The position numbers and the translations under genes are program-made. The notes under the pieces are model-generated. The model saw only the letters and a program-made list of their open reading frames with translations, did no database searches and was not told the DNA's origin. 64,000 nucleotides of DNA from Blastobasis lacticolella (Eukaryota; Arthropoda; Insecta; Lepidoptera; Blastobasidae): assembly GCA_905147135.1 (NCBI GenBank), contig LR990041.1, positions 21,187,712 to 21,251,711 of the forward strand. The letters are read 5' to 3'. This document shows positions 43,343 through 55,251 of this stretch, one piece after another (positions within the stretch are counted from its first letter, which is position 1; the number at the start of each line of letters is the position of its first letter).

Positions 43343-44396
43343 TAACGCTATCGGTCTCACCTCTCCGTCCCCCTTACTAAGAGCACATAAAGTTGCCCCT
43401 CCACATTAAGACAACCATAAGCAGACTTAGTTAGAGCGCCTAGGCCATCGAAGACCAAGTCGGGATTCGTGCCGGACTCTTTATCTTAGAGTGTATTCGA
43501 TGTCACATTCGAAACTGTGTCCCAGGTTAGTTTTATAGCTTTTTATTCAGTGAGGGCGAGTACTGATGATATTTAATTTGGTAATATTTTCCTCAAAATT
43601 TGTGTTTTAATCACCTTTAACACTTATGTTGAAATCTCTAAGAGCCCTAATAAATACTCTTAAATACCATAAAAGTAATAAGAATGTAACTTACGCTTTC
43701 GAAACTTAGAATTAAAGACACTTGTAAAACAAACCAAATCACTGACACAACGGAGATAAAGAAATAGATAGAGAACGAAAGAAACGACACAAAGCTGAAA
43801 AATACACAAAATAATAAAGCCCAAATTAATTTAACAAAGTACACGCGAGTTGTAATGAATTTTTCGAGGAAATTTGGAAAAGCCTGGGGTTTTTTAGTTA
43901 CGGAAATGGATACGATGATGTTCACGCGACGCGACCCAGGGGCTGACTGTCACCTTTCTACTACTCTGGCCACCTTGCTTTAAATTGTTGTCGTCAAAAT
44001 TCCCAAAGTTCAATAATTCAAACAAACAAAAAATGAAATATTTCTAAGTTTATGAGGTCTAAAGCGACTGCTCTTATAACGTCCGCACATCCATAAATTT
44101 TGCCTGTCGTCCAACCAATCAATAGCGTAAATTTATTACGGGTTTTTGAAGTAAAATATTTCTCTTATCGTCAAATAAATTGTTTAAGTTTATTACAAAA
44201 CCAAGTTTTGGTTAAGTACTTGAGAGCATTTGTTAAAAGAAATCATGATAAGCAAACTATATTTTAACCACATACTGCTCTGCGTAATGATATGCGTATT
44301 CATTTCCAAGTCCATCAACTACAAACATATGATATATAAATAAATTGTATGGTGACGAGCTCATGGTATATAGTGATCGTTACAATACCAGAGTTT
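43343..44396. other. Unassigned AT-rich DNA
   Basis: No coding segment, repeat shared with the window, or inverted termini were recognised. Confidence 0.4.
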
Positions 44397-44537
44397 ATTT
44401 TTAGAAACTAGTGTTCTAGAACCAAACATGTCTTATTTATTTATAATTCAGGATGAACTGAAAAAAAAAAGACGACAGGATCACGAAAGTAAAACAACAT
44501 CGATAATGTTACAGAATCAGAAAAATGGGAGGGTCTT
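44397..44537 (-). repeat. Partial inverted fragment of the fold-back element
   Basis: It runs from AGAAACTAGTGTTCTAGAAC through GACGACAGGATCACGAAAG to AAATGGGAGGG. It is the reverse complement of the internal region at 44,983-45,100 of the adjacent copy and matches 51,310-51,440. It abuts copy 1 directly, giving a short inverted pair. Confidence 0.7.
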
Positions 44538-44549
44538 ATCTTGAAGACA

Positions 44550-46813
44550 CACTCATGCAGTGCGCTGCGCAGTGCACTGCACGATGTGGCGAAACTTGTT
44601 ACACGCCGAGCAATTTGTATGCAAGTACATTGACAGATGGCGAAATGTCCCACTGTGCAGTGCGCCGCGCGGCGCACTGCATGATGGGGCAACACCCGCA
44701 ATTCAAGCCCGAAATGTCAGTTCTGTATGAATTTTGTCTACGTTTTTCAATTTAGCCCCATCGTGCAGCGTGCGGCGCGATGTCAGCAGATGTCAAAATG
44801 AAACGTCACACCTGACTGTTTCTTTTTACCAACAGTTCGAATCTTTCCTCCTTATGTGACACAGTTCACACACATATATCTGTCTACTTTTTTTAGTACA
44901 GATACAACGCGTGTGAATGAAATAGGAAACCGACCTTGTCAAAGAAAGTTTGACCGACGATGCGTAAGCCCCTCCCCATTTTCTGATTCTTTAATATTAT
45001 CGTAGTTGTTTCGCTTTCGTGATCCTGTCGTCATTCTCTTCTCAGTTCATCCGAAATATAAATAAGGCATGTTTGGTGCTTGAATACTAGTTCCTAAAGA
45101 GAAATGATAGTGCTCGTCGAGATCTACATTTTGGTTGACAGCTGTCAATCTTAAAACTGTAATAACTCTGAAACTATTGGCCTTGAAACGCTTGTTCCAG
45201 AACAGCAAATACTTATAGATATCGATGGGCACTATCATTTCTTTTTAGGATCTAGTTTTCTAACAGCAATGGTTTCCGAGTTATTTAAGTTTTATACACT
45301 CTCTTTATACTTACTACTGATGTTATACTTTGTAGTTATAAATTTGAATGAGCCACCATGGTATACACTCAGTTTAAGTAAACATTCGTAAAGGACAGAA
45401 ATAACTACGTTTAAAAACATTTTGTCGTAATATTGTCCCAAAATCATGTCTTCAACCAGCTGAGGACAAATTTAAGCAGTGAGGTATCCCACAACAGAAT
45501 CAATCAATGTGAATAACAAATTCCCAACATGACTGAATCAATCTTCTGAATTGATAAATTCTTATATCCTCAAGATAATATATTGAATGTATTATCATAG
45601 AGCCTGTAACCATCGGACAATCAATACGCTTTTAACGAAACACGGCCAGATAGTTTTTGAGCTAGAATTAACATCCATACAAACATTCATATTATCCACA
45701 TACATACGTACAAACCCCTTTCTCCCGCAAGAGTAGGTAGAGACGACATTGTTCCACTTGAAAAATCTCTGTCGATTCTTCCACGTTTATCAACTTTACA
45801 TACATAGACAGTTAACTTTATTACCCTTCCTTGGCTCCCTCGTAGTCGGAAAAACGTCAGTTATCATAGTATTCGAGGAAGATCAATCGAGGTGGTCCAA
45901 TTTCTTCTATATATATTATACTAGCTGACCCGGCAAACGTTGTTTTGCCATATAAATAAAAAAAAATTTAGGGGTGGACTACCCCTAACATTTAGGGGGA
46001 TGAAAAATAGATGTTGGCCGATTCTCATAGATACCGGATAAGCACAAAAAATTTCATCAAAATCAGTCAAGCCGTTTTGGAGGAGTATGGCAACGAAAAC
46101 TGTGACACGAGAATTTTATATATTAGATATACTTTTTAGTTAAAAAAGCAACATTCGCGTTTCATACATTTTTGAATAAAAAATCTAAGTGTCGGCCAGA
46201 ACAAAATTATTAGTTTCCAATAGAGAAAACAGTTCTTTACATTGTTGACTGTGTCGTCAAATCCGCACGTCCGACGGTCGACAGTTTTTGGCTTTTAGAA
46301 AAGCGATACTTAGTACCTACTGTACGCCCGGTGGTACATAGTGGTGGTGGTGGGCGTACTGGTTTGGCACCATAGTAAGAAATAATAGAACCTGTGTGCT
46401 GTCTCTGAAAAATGCATAATATTTTTCTGGTCGGCCCTTTAGCGTTTTAATCCAAAATGAATGACATCCTTTTCGTACGTTTCTCTTGGTTGCATTTGAG
46501 ACAGTCTCTTGGTTGCAAAGTGACTGGAGATAAAAAAATCTCCAGTGACTTTTTACTAAGTTTTTACGCCTGCGTGTGAACAGACAGTCGGAGACATTTT
46601 ATGGTCAATAATCATGCGAGTCGTTTAAAATAACGCGTGTAAAAGCGCCGAAAAAGCTGTCGTGCAAACGTTGCCTAACTCAAAATCTTTTGTAAATCTC
46701 TCGTGCGAGCGTGGCCTAACTTGAAAAACCAGAATAACACCACCGTTTTCTTTGTTGTCACCGTGACGTGGCACCGTGCGGTGCGCCGCGCAGTGCACTG
46801 CACTTCATGAGTG
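44550..46813 (+). mobile_element. Fold-back element, copy 1 (2.26 kb)
   Basis: The left end CACTCATGCAGTGCGCTGCG and right end CAGTGCACTGCACTTCATGA-GTG are inverted repeats. A GC-rich GCGCCGCGCG-type palindrome lies inside each end and near 44,670. CTTGAA(G/C)(A/G)CACA precedes the left end in all copies, so the true terminus may lie slightly outside. It has no coding sequence. One Helitron is inserted at 45,921-46,127. Confidence 0.75.
45921..46127 (-). mobile_element. Non-autonomous Helitron inside fold-back copy 1
   Basis: On the minus strand it starts TCTAATATATAAAATTCTCG and ends with a GGCAAAACAACGTTTGCC hairpin followed by GGGTCAGCTAG. A precedes and T follows, as for Helitron insertions. 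Copies 2 and 3 lack it at the corresponding place (TTATACTT(T/C)TTAG), so it inserted after this copy became separate. Confidence 0.75.
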
Positions 46814-47386
46814 GAGCCTGAGCCTTATACGACACCTAGGTTCTTGAACGCACACTCATGCAGTGCGCTGCGCAGTGCACTGCACGATGTGGCAAAACTT
46901 GTTACCCGCCGAGCAATGTGTATGCAAGTACATTGACAGATGGCGGAATGTCCCACTGTGCAGCGCGCCGCGCGGCGCACTGCATGATGGGGCAACACCC
47001 GCAATTGAAGCCCGAAATGTTAGTTCTGTATGAATTTTGTCTACGTTTTTCAATATTTGGCCCCATCGTGCAGCGTGCGGTGCGATGTCAGTAGATGTCA
47101 ACATGAAACGTCACATCTGACTGTTTCTTTTTACCAACAGTTCGAATCTTTCCTCTTTATGTGACACAGTTCACACACATATATCTGTCTACTTTTTTTA
47201 GTACAGATACAACGCGTGTGAATGAAATAGGAAACCGACCTTGTCAAAGAAAGTTTGACCACTGATGCGTAAGCCCCTCCCCTCTTTCTGATTCTTTAAC
47301 ATTGTCGAAGTTGTTTCGCTTTCGTGATCCTGTCGTCATTCTCTTCTCAGTTCATCCCGAATTATAAATAAGGCATGTTTGGTTCT

Positions 47387-47800
47387 AGAACACTAGTTTC
47401 TAAAAAGAAATGCTGGTACTCGTAGAAATCTACATTTTGTTGCACCTGTCAAACTTAAAACTGTAATAACTCTGAAACTATTGGTGCTAGAATACTAGTT
47501 CCTAAAGAGAAATGATAGTACCCGTCGAGATCTACATTCCGGATGATAGCTGTCAAACTTAATACTGTAATAACTCTTAAACTATCGCTTCTAGAACACT
47601 AGTTTCTGAAGAGAAATGATAGTGCTCGTCGACATCTACATTTCGGTTGACAGCTGTCAAACTTAATACTGTAATAACTCTGAAACTATTGCTCCTTGAA
47701 CACTAGTTCCTGAAGAGAAATGATAGTCGAGATCTACATTCCGGATGACATCTGTCAATCTTAGAACTGTAATAACTCTGAAACTATTTGCCTTAAAACG
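47387..47800 (+). repeat. Tandem array of about 100-bp units in fold-back copy 2
   Basis: About four units, each containing GAACACTAGTTTCTGAAGAG-like sequence, AATGATAGT, ATCTACATT and ACTGTAATAACTCTGAAACT. Copy 1 has roughly one unit (45,085-45,180) and copy 3 has two to three (51,050-51,330), so unit number varies between copies. Confidence 0.75.
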
Positions 47801-48698
47801 CTTGTTCCAGAACAGCATATACTTATAGATATCGACGTTCTATCATTACTTTTTAGGATCTAGTTTTCTAAGAGCAATGGTTTCCGAGTAATTTAAGTTA
47901 TATACACTCTCTTTATACTTACTACTGATGTTATACTTTGTAGTTATAGTTTTGAATGAGCCACCATGGTATACACTCAGTTTAAGTAAACATTCGTAAA
48001 GGAAAGAAATAACTACGTTTTAAAACATTTTGTTGTAATATTGTCCCAAAATCATGTCTTCAACCAGTTGAGGACAAATTTAAGCAGTGCGGTTTATCCT
48101 ACAACAGAATCAATCAATGTGAATAAAAATTCCTAACACGACCGAATCAATCCTCTGAATTTAAAAATTTTGAAGATTTTATGTTCTTATATCCTCAAGA
48201 TAATTTAATTGAATGTATTATCATAGAACCTGTAAACATCGGACAATCAATACGCTTTTAACTTAAATCGGCCAAGTAGTTTTTGAGCTAGAATAAACAT
48301 CCATACAAACATTCATATCAATATACATACACACAAACCCCTTTCTCCCGCAAGACTACGACATTGACGACATACGACAGAGACGACATTGTTCCACTTG
48401 CTATGGTCCTGACAAATCTGTGTCGATTCTTCCACGTTTATCAACTTTACATGCATAGATTGTTAACTTCATTACCCTCCCTTAGCTCCATCGTAGTCGG
48501 GTAAAAAGTATCAGTTATAGTATAGTATTCGCGGAAGTTGCATGGTTCAATTTCTTTAGATATTACTGATGTTATACTTCTTAGTTAAAATATGGAACTA
48601 CTTACCACGGTGAATCTATCGGTGAATCTATGGACACCTGTCAGAAGTAAACATCCAAAGAAAAAATTCGTTTTCAAAGATTTTAAAGTAAAATTATG

Positions 48699-49111
48699 TC
48701 TTCTTCCGAGGATGAAGACATGTTGGCCGTACTGCAGATGGTTAATATGCAAAAATGTAGACGACCCCGACGTAAATATTGGGTGCACCCTATATGGAAT
48801 ACCGGTGAAAAAAATAGACCGTTTTCAGCAGGTTTTCAGGATGTCACCCACATGTCACCATTATGTTATAATCAAATATTAACCCGAGCCAGATCTTGGT
48901 TACAAAAACGGCACACAAATTGTAATGTCAATGTAGCATTGACAATAATATAAATTAAATAATCATCGTGGCGTCATTATGATGATGTTGACTTCAATAT
49001 AATGTTATATGAGCTTGTTGAAAAACATCCTGCACCATTCGATTATAATCGATCAGATTACTCTAAACGGAACGTGAGAGACGAGATGCGGATAATGATA
49101 GTAAGGAAATT
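48699..49111 (+). pseudogene. PIF/Harbinger remnants: HARBI1-like N-terminus and MADF-like domain
   Basis: The first part reads MSSSEDEDMLAVLQMV, then RRPRRKYWVHPIWNTG. After a frameshift near 48,810 it reads DRFQQVFRMSPTCHHYVIIK. The order KKYWVHP.........F..V.RMS is typical of the N-terminus of HARBI1-type transposases. From about 48,975 a second frame reads FNIMLYELVEKHPAPFDYN and then RSDYSKRNVRDEMRIMI, the pattern of a MADF/Myb-SANT domain. PIF/Harbinger transposons encode exactly these two proteins. Only fragments remain: the DDE core is absent and the frame is broken. Confidence 0.65.
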
Positions 49112-49325
49112 AAACGGCAAATTACGTGGGGACAAAAATGTCTGACCATGCCAGCCCGCTAGGCACGGGAAGGAGAGTTCAACCCACGAAGCGATGGCTA
49201 GACGTCGATAAGAACGACATGCGTGCCAACAAACTCACCACCAAGGATACCGAAGACCGAGCGAAGTGGACCAAGAGGATTAGGAAGGCGGACTCCTGGC
49301 AACCGAAATTTAACACCAAGACGAT
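49112..49325 (+). pseudogene. RTE LINE C-terminal fragment
   Basis: GKLRGDKNV-type start, then KRWLDVDKNDMRANKLTTKD and EDRAKWTKRIRKAD, ending at a GATGATAATGATGAT tail. Same family as the fragments at 19,371, 54,480 and 57,060. It lies inside fold-back copy 2 and in sense orientation with it. Confidence 0.7.
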
Positions 49326-49327
49326 GA

Positions 49328-49460
49328 TAATGATGATCTTGGCGTCAAATCCTGTTTGTGCTCTCGCACGCGAGGACCCGGGGTCCGCTTTGACTATGTT
49401 CCAAGATTTAGCAGATCAGGCAATTACAGTGGAACGACTGCCAACTGACCTCCATACATA
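49328..49460 (-). repeat. SINE-1 3' part, tail-to-tail with the RTE fragment
   Basis: On the minus strand it runs GGCAGTCGTTCCACTGTAAT to TGCGAGAGCACAAACAGGAT and into a shared GAT tail. The two retroposons meet at their simple-repeat tails, as also seen near 20,275. Confidence 0.6.
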
Positions 49461-49708
49461 AGGTCGACATAAGGTCAATAATCATGCAAGTCGTTTAAAA
49501 TAACGCGCGTAAAAGCGTCGAAAAAGGTCTCGTGCAAACGTTGCCTAACTCACAATCATTCGTAAATCTCTCGTGCGAACGTTGCCTAACTTGAAAAACC
49601 AGAATAACACCACCGTTTTCTTTGTTGTCACTGTGACGTGGCACTGCGTGGTGCGCCGCGCAGTGCACTGCACTGCATGAGTGGAGCTAGTCGCTTAGGG
49701 TCTAGCAC

Positions 49709-51867
49709 CACTCATGAAGTGCAGTGCACTGCGCGGCGCACCGCACGGTGCCACGTCACGGTGACAACAAAGAAAACGGTGGTGTTATTCTGGTTTTTCA
49801 AGTTAGGCAACGTTCGTACGAGAGATTTCCGAAAGATTTTGAGTTAGGCAACGTTTCCACAAGAGCTTTTTCGGCGCTTTTACGCGCGTTATTTTAAACG
49901 ACTCGCATGATTATTGACCATAATATGTCTCCGACTGTCTGTTCACACGCAGGCGTAAAAACTTAGTGAAACACTTTGCAACCAAGACACTGTCTCAAAT
50001 GCAACCAAGAGAAACGTACGAAAAGGATGTCATTCATTTTGGATTAAAACGCTAAAGGGCCGACCAGAAAAAAAATATGCAATTTTCAGAGACAACACAC
50101 AGGTTCTATTATTTCTTACTATGGTGCCAAACCAGTACGCCCACCACCACCACTATGTCCCACCGGGCGTACAGTAGGTACTAAGTATCGCTTTTCTAAA
50201 AGCCAATAACAATCGACCGTCGGACGTGCGGATTTGACGTCACAGTAAACAATGTAAAGAACTGTTTTCTCTATTGGAAACTAATAATTTTGTTCTGGCC
50301 GACACTTAAATTTTTGATCCAAAAATGTATGAAACGCGAATGTTGCTTTTTTTAACTAAAAAGTATAACAATAGAAACATGTGACGAAATTGGACCACCT
50401 CGATTGATCTTCCTCGAATACCTACTATGATAACTGATGTTTTTACCCGACTACGAGGGAGCCAAGGAAGGGTAATGAAGTTAACTGTCTATGTATGTAA
50501 AGTTGATAAACGTTGAAGAATCGACAGAGATTTGTCAAGTGGAACAATGTCGTCTCTACCTACTGTTGCGGGAGAAAGGGGTTTGTATGTATGTATGTGG
50601 ATATGAATGTTTGTATGGATGTTAATTCTAGCTCAAAAACTTCTTGGCCGATTTTCGTTAAAAGCGTATTGATTGTCCGATGGTTACAGGCTCTATGATA
50701 ATACATTCAATATATTATCTTGAGGATATAAGAACATAAAAACTTCAAAATTTTTCAATTCAGAAGATTGATTCGGTCATGTTGGGAATTTGTTATTCAC
50801 ATTGATTGATTCTGTTGTGGGATATACCGCACTGCTTAAATTTGTCCTCAGCTGGTTGAAGACATGATTTTGGGACAATATTACGACAAAATGTTTTTAA
50901 ACGTAGTTATTTCTGTCCTTTACGAATGTTTACTTAAACTGAGTGTATACCATGGTGGCTCATTCAAAATTATAACTACAAAGTATAACATCAGTAGTAA
51001 GTATAAAGAGAGTGTATAAACTTAAATAACTCGGAAACCATTGCTCTTAGTAAACTAGATCCCAAAAAGAAATGATAGTGCCCGTCGATATCTATAAGTA
51101 TTTGCTGTTCTGGAACAAGCGTTTTAAGGCCAATAGTTTCAGAGTTATTACAGTTTTAAGATTGACAGCTGTCAACCGAAATGTAGATCTCGACGAGCAC
51201 TATCATTTCTCTTTAGGAACTAGTATTCAAGCACCAATAGTTCCAGAGTTATTACAGTTTTAAGTTTGACAGGTGCCATCTAAAATGTAGATTTCTACGA
51301 GAACCAGCATTTCTATTTAGAAACTAGTGTTCTAGAACCAAACATGCCTTATTTATATTTCGGGATGAACTGAGAATGACGACAGGATCACGAAAGCGAA
51401 ACAACTACGATAATATTAAAGAATCAGAAAAAGGGGAGGGGCTTACGCATCAGCGGTCAAACGGTCAAACTTTCTTTGACAAGGTCGGTTTCCTATTTCA
51501 TTCACACGCGTTGTATCTGTACTAAAAAAAAGTAGATAGAAATATGTGTGTGAACTGTGTCACATAAGGAGGAAAGATTCGAACTGTTGGTAAAAAGAAA
51601 CAGTCAGATGTGACGTTTCATGTTGACATCTGCTGACATCGCACCGCACGCTGCACGATGGGGCTAAATTGAAAAACGTGGACAAAATTCATGCAGAACT
51701 GATATTTCGGGCATGGATTGCGGGTTTTGCCCCATCATGCAGTGCGCCGCTGCGCGCTGCACAGTGGGACATTCCGCCACCTGTCAATGTAATTGCATAC
51801 AAATTGCTCGGTGTGTACCAAGTTTTGCCACATCGTGCAGTACGCCGCGCGGCGCACTTCATCAGTG
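49709..51867 (-). mobile_element. Fold-back element, copy 3 (2.16 kb), inverted
   Basis: This is the inverted counterpart of copies 1 and 2. Its plus-strand left end is CACTCATGAAGTGCAGTGCA and its other end is GCACTTCATCAGTG at 51,867. Internal landmarks recur in mirror order: CGTACGAAAAGGATGTCATT, the GGTGGCTCATTCAAAATTAT block, the 100-bp units and the GC-rich palindrome near 51,740. It has no coding sequence and no Helitron. Confidence 0.75.
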
Positions 51868-52317
51868 TGTCTTCAAGCTTAGTCATTCCCATATTACGAA
51901 GCAGGCTAGGCCTCAAGATAGAAATAAGTGCAACATTTTAGTTGTGCCACTTTTATTGTAAATTAGGATATCATACAGGTGCTAATTATCTGTAAACCCT
52001 TAATAACCATAAGTATATTCACTTCGATAAATAGGTAGGTATTACGGATAAAGTGAACAAATCAAATTGTCTATTAGCTTTAAATTAAAAATAAACCGAC
52101 ATTAGGTTAAATACTACCTGTCTATCTACTTATCTATTTTAGAGGTTCTGCAAGCAGTTTTCTTTGAACTTTTGACCGTCACCGTGGCGATAATCCATTA
52201 TTTCTGGTTCCTCGATTTTATGCTGCTTTTTAGGATGTTGTCTTCTTCTCTTCGTCGTCATCGACGACCTTCATGCGACTGCCATCGCTGGTTGAGCTGG
52301 CTGGCATCAGGTTTTAG
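51868..52317. other. Unassigned AT-rich DNA
   Basis: Between the fold-back cluster and the segmental duplication I see no coding motif. The ORF at 52,172-52,402 lacks domain signals and partly covers duplicated intergenic DNA. Confidence 0.4.
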
Positions 52318-53028
52318 GCGGTTGTTGCCGCTAATAGTCGGCCATTTTGTATTACCACTAACAAGTCTAACAACACCACAGTATAAAGTGCCCGCGGGGT
52401 AGACCTTTGTTTTTTACGACAGAAAACTTTTTCGACGTAATTTCATCAAATTTTGAATGATTACGGAAACGAATTGTCTTCAGATTCTTACTAATGTTTT
52501 TATAGAATAATTCTAAAGACATTACTTAATGTTATGTATAATTAATCACTGTGAGTATATACAGTATCAGTTTTTTGTTCATTATTTGAAACAAAGTTAG
52601 GCAAGGTTATAACGGGGACGTAGCTACTGGACACGCTGGGTATCCCAACTCCTTATAAAACTACTGCTTACTTTGACCTAATCCAGAAACAACGCCACAG
52701 ACAGGAATCTTCTTTAAACGCATCGTATTGTAACTGACTGCAGGAGTCAACTTTAAACACGTTTCTGAACAGAATAGATTTCGATTTAGATTTAATTATG
52801 TCTTTCCTAAACTTCTTACATAATGATAATATTCTCGTCAAGTTATAAGATTAGAATGATTGCTTTCATATAAGAAGGCAATTTCAAATATATAATAAAT
52901 TGAAATAATATAATGAAAATAAAATAAAGAAATTAACCCTGTTTTGTGTAGATTGTGAAAACTAACTCAGTTTTTTTATAAATATTGTTTTTTAATAACC
53001 AGACACAAATAATTTTGATACTTAAAGC

Positions 53029-53034
53029 TTTATT
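53029..53034 (-). promoter_or_regulatory. Candidate polyadenylation signal of Gr-B
   Basis: AATAAA on the minus strand about 103 bp past the stop codon at 53,137, conserved in the paralogue at 18,104-18,109. Confidence 0.5.
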
Positions 53035-53136
53035 TTCAACATCAGCTAATCTTTACAAAAAACAAAAGGTGCCTCAATTAATTTATAGGTACTTCTGTAC
53101 ATCATCTACAGGTCCAAACCTGACTGAATAAGTAAT

Positions 53137-53193
53137 TTATATGCTAAACTTTGGTGAAAATATCACTAAGTACGTGATCACACTGCCAAAAAC
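53137..53193 (-). CDS. Gustatory receptor Gr-B, terminal exon (exon 8)
   Basis: After the acceptor TTATTTTCAG the frame is VFGSVITYLVIFSPKFSI and a stop (18 codons). The TYLVI segment is the last helix of gustatory receptors, with SP in place of the usual Q before F. Phase 0 joins it to exon 7. It ends four codons earlier than the Gr-A exon. Confidence 0.7.
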   Translation of the reverse strand, partial: VFGSVITYLVIFSPKFSI

Positions 53194-54039
53194 CTGAAAA
53201 TAATTTTAAAAAATTATATTAATATAATGTGTGACTTTACTGATTTAAAGGCATATCTTTGATAAAGGTTTATTTCGGCATATCTTTTATTTTTTTAAAT
53301 GTCCTATTTGTAGATAATTATGCATTAAAGAATTTTCATTCATTCATTCATTATTTTTGGAAGATGGTGATACATTCATAACATACACCATCAAAACTCT
53401 AATATTTTTATTGAGTAGGACATTAAAATATCTCTTTCTTTCCTTAAAAAGAAGGGATATGATAGTAGGAAGCAAACACACAGTGACATGTTGGCGCCCC
53501 AGAACATTCAAACTAGAGCAAGACGGACCAGTGGCGACCCCGGTAATACCTATGTATTATATTTGCAGTAGGTAACAGCGGCACAAACGAGAACGAAGTC
53601 ATTTTGTTGTCAACTTCAGGTTTTCTGGGGTCTGCCAATATAATGTAATAGGTATTTAATCCTGAATCCTGATTTAGGTATCCTCGTATTTATCTAAGGT
53701 ATTGTGCTCTTCGACCCCTAACCAGATATGCGCCGGCGCACGAAGATGGCTTGCACAGCCAATCTTAGCGGCAAACTCACGTACACAATGTGCGCACGTC
53801 TCGCATATACCTACTACAAATAGCATGTCAATGATAAAACTAGTTTGGTCTAGGACGAATTAGTTTCAACTTAAATCTGATTTAGCCGGTATTTATGATA
53901 TTATTGACTATGAATCAGAATTTATTTGTATTATTTACATCGATTGATTACGCGAGGCGTCGATGGCTGAAAATGCAATAAACTAATTCTTTGCTTAGAT
54001 GAAAACGTACGAGTAGATTGAAGGCATGACGTTGACTAC

Positions 54040-54210
54040 CTTGAATAAAAGTGTTCTGTCGAACGGAAGGAATGCGAGCGGCATGTACACAGGTGCCGCC
54101 AGCGGCGCGGCCGCCAGCTGGGCCGCCAGTAGCCGCAGCGACGCCGCTGGGCCTGCGCCCGCCGCCGCCAGCCGCCAGGCCCGCACACCCAACTCACCAC
54201 ACCGTAGCAT
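54040..54210 (-). CDS. Gustatory receptor Gr-B, exon 7
   Basis: 57 codons, phase 0 at both ends. It starts MLRCGELGVRAWRLAAAG after TTGTTGCGTAG and ends MPLAFLPFDRTLLFK at a GTAGTC donor. Ala-rich and GC-rich. Near-identical to 18,944-19,114. It covers the loop after helix 6 and the conserved segment just before helix 7. Confidence 0.7.
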
Positions 54211-54479
54211 CTACGCAACAAGTTCAGTAATCTTGTCGTGCATAGTAAGGTAATAGATAATCGAAACTTTAATCTCATCGTCATCATAATGATCATTTAT
54301 CAGCGATACAAGGTCCTCCATTCATGTCGTGGGAGGATGCCGTTCGTTCTGCGAGCTATGTGGCGTGTCAATTGTCACTTAACTCTGATCCATTACTTGG
54401 CCAATAATAGAAAACACTCCATGGGACTTTTTTATATTTTGCCTCACTGTGTATATCCACGTGGTCCCCTTGCTAACAG

Positions 54480-54860
54480 ACCCTAACTCACCCGACAAGC
54501 GTGGAGATTACGGCAATAACTCCCCCTCTTATGGAAGTGGTCCTGAGTCCTACAGTGGGCTGCTATGGGCTGTGACGAGCGTTGAAGGGAAATAAATTCT
54601 CCGGACGACCACGTCTTTCGCAGACCGGAAAATTACGTAGAGAACAAATGTCTGGCCATGACACCTTCGCCAGGCACGGGAAGAAGAGGTTGGCCTAAGA
54701 AGCGATGGCTTGACGTCGTTAAGAATGACATGCGAGCCAATAAACTCACCACCAAGGAAGCCGAAGACCGAGCGAAGTCGACCAAGAGGAGTAGGAAGGC
54801 GTACCTCGAGCGCTCACGTGGCGCGCGAGAGCGAAACCGGTATGTAACGCCAGGGTGATG
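54480..54860 (+). pseudogene. SINE-2/RTE chimeric fragment in duplication B
   Basis: Same chimera as 19,371-19,757. A GGAGATTACGGCAATAACTC to GGGCTGCTATGGGCTGTG part is followed by RTE C-terminus (GRRGWPKKRWLDVVKNDMRA, KSTKRSRKAY). It lies antisense to Gr-B in the intron between exons 7 and 6. Confidence 0.7.
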
Positions 54861-55251
54861 ATGACTGTGCATGTGATCTATGATGCTATTATACTCCGCG
54901 AAACCGGGCCTGCTCCGAAAGTCGTCGAGTCTGATTGAGTCCTCGCGCGAGGCGGTTTGTGTTACAATAGTGTAATGTGTGTAATAATTAGGCTTCCGAT
55001 ATCCTAAAGGTCGGTGACCGTGTCAATCAGGTAGACCTGCTTTAAAAATAGACCCACTGTATTTGATCGTTGAGTACTTACCTCATCATTCATCCTGTGA
55101 CCCGGCTCCACCAATACCAATAAGATAAAGAAGTTTGACACTATTACTCCGCAACTAATTATTTTCTCTGCATTCAATGGTTGCTTTGCTGTAAAAAAAT
55201 TTAAGGACATAAACAGGACCTAAAAACAATTAATTATTAGTATGATTAGAA

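Larger units (their letters stand above)
46853..49683 (+). mobile_element. Fold-back element, copy 2 (2.83 kb), with fossil coding region
   Basis: Left end CACTCATGCAGTGCGCTGCG, right end GTGCACTGCACTGCATGA-GTG. It aligns with copy 1 except in two places: an expanded array of about 100-bp units (47,387-47,800), and a unique 0.9-kb stretch (about 48,590-49,475) that replaces about 0.3 kb of copies 1 and 3 and holds PIF/Harbinger-like coding remnants plus later LINE and SINE pieces. It is separated from copy 3 by only 25 bp. Confidence 0.75.

Noticed and set aside
47387..47800. CRISPR-like array
   Set aside because: Units of about 100 bp are tandem and contiguous with no unique spacers, and the context is a eukaryotic transposon.
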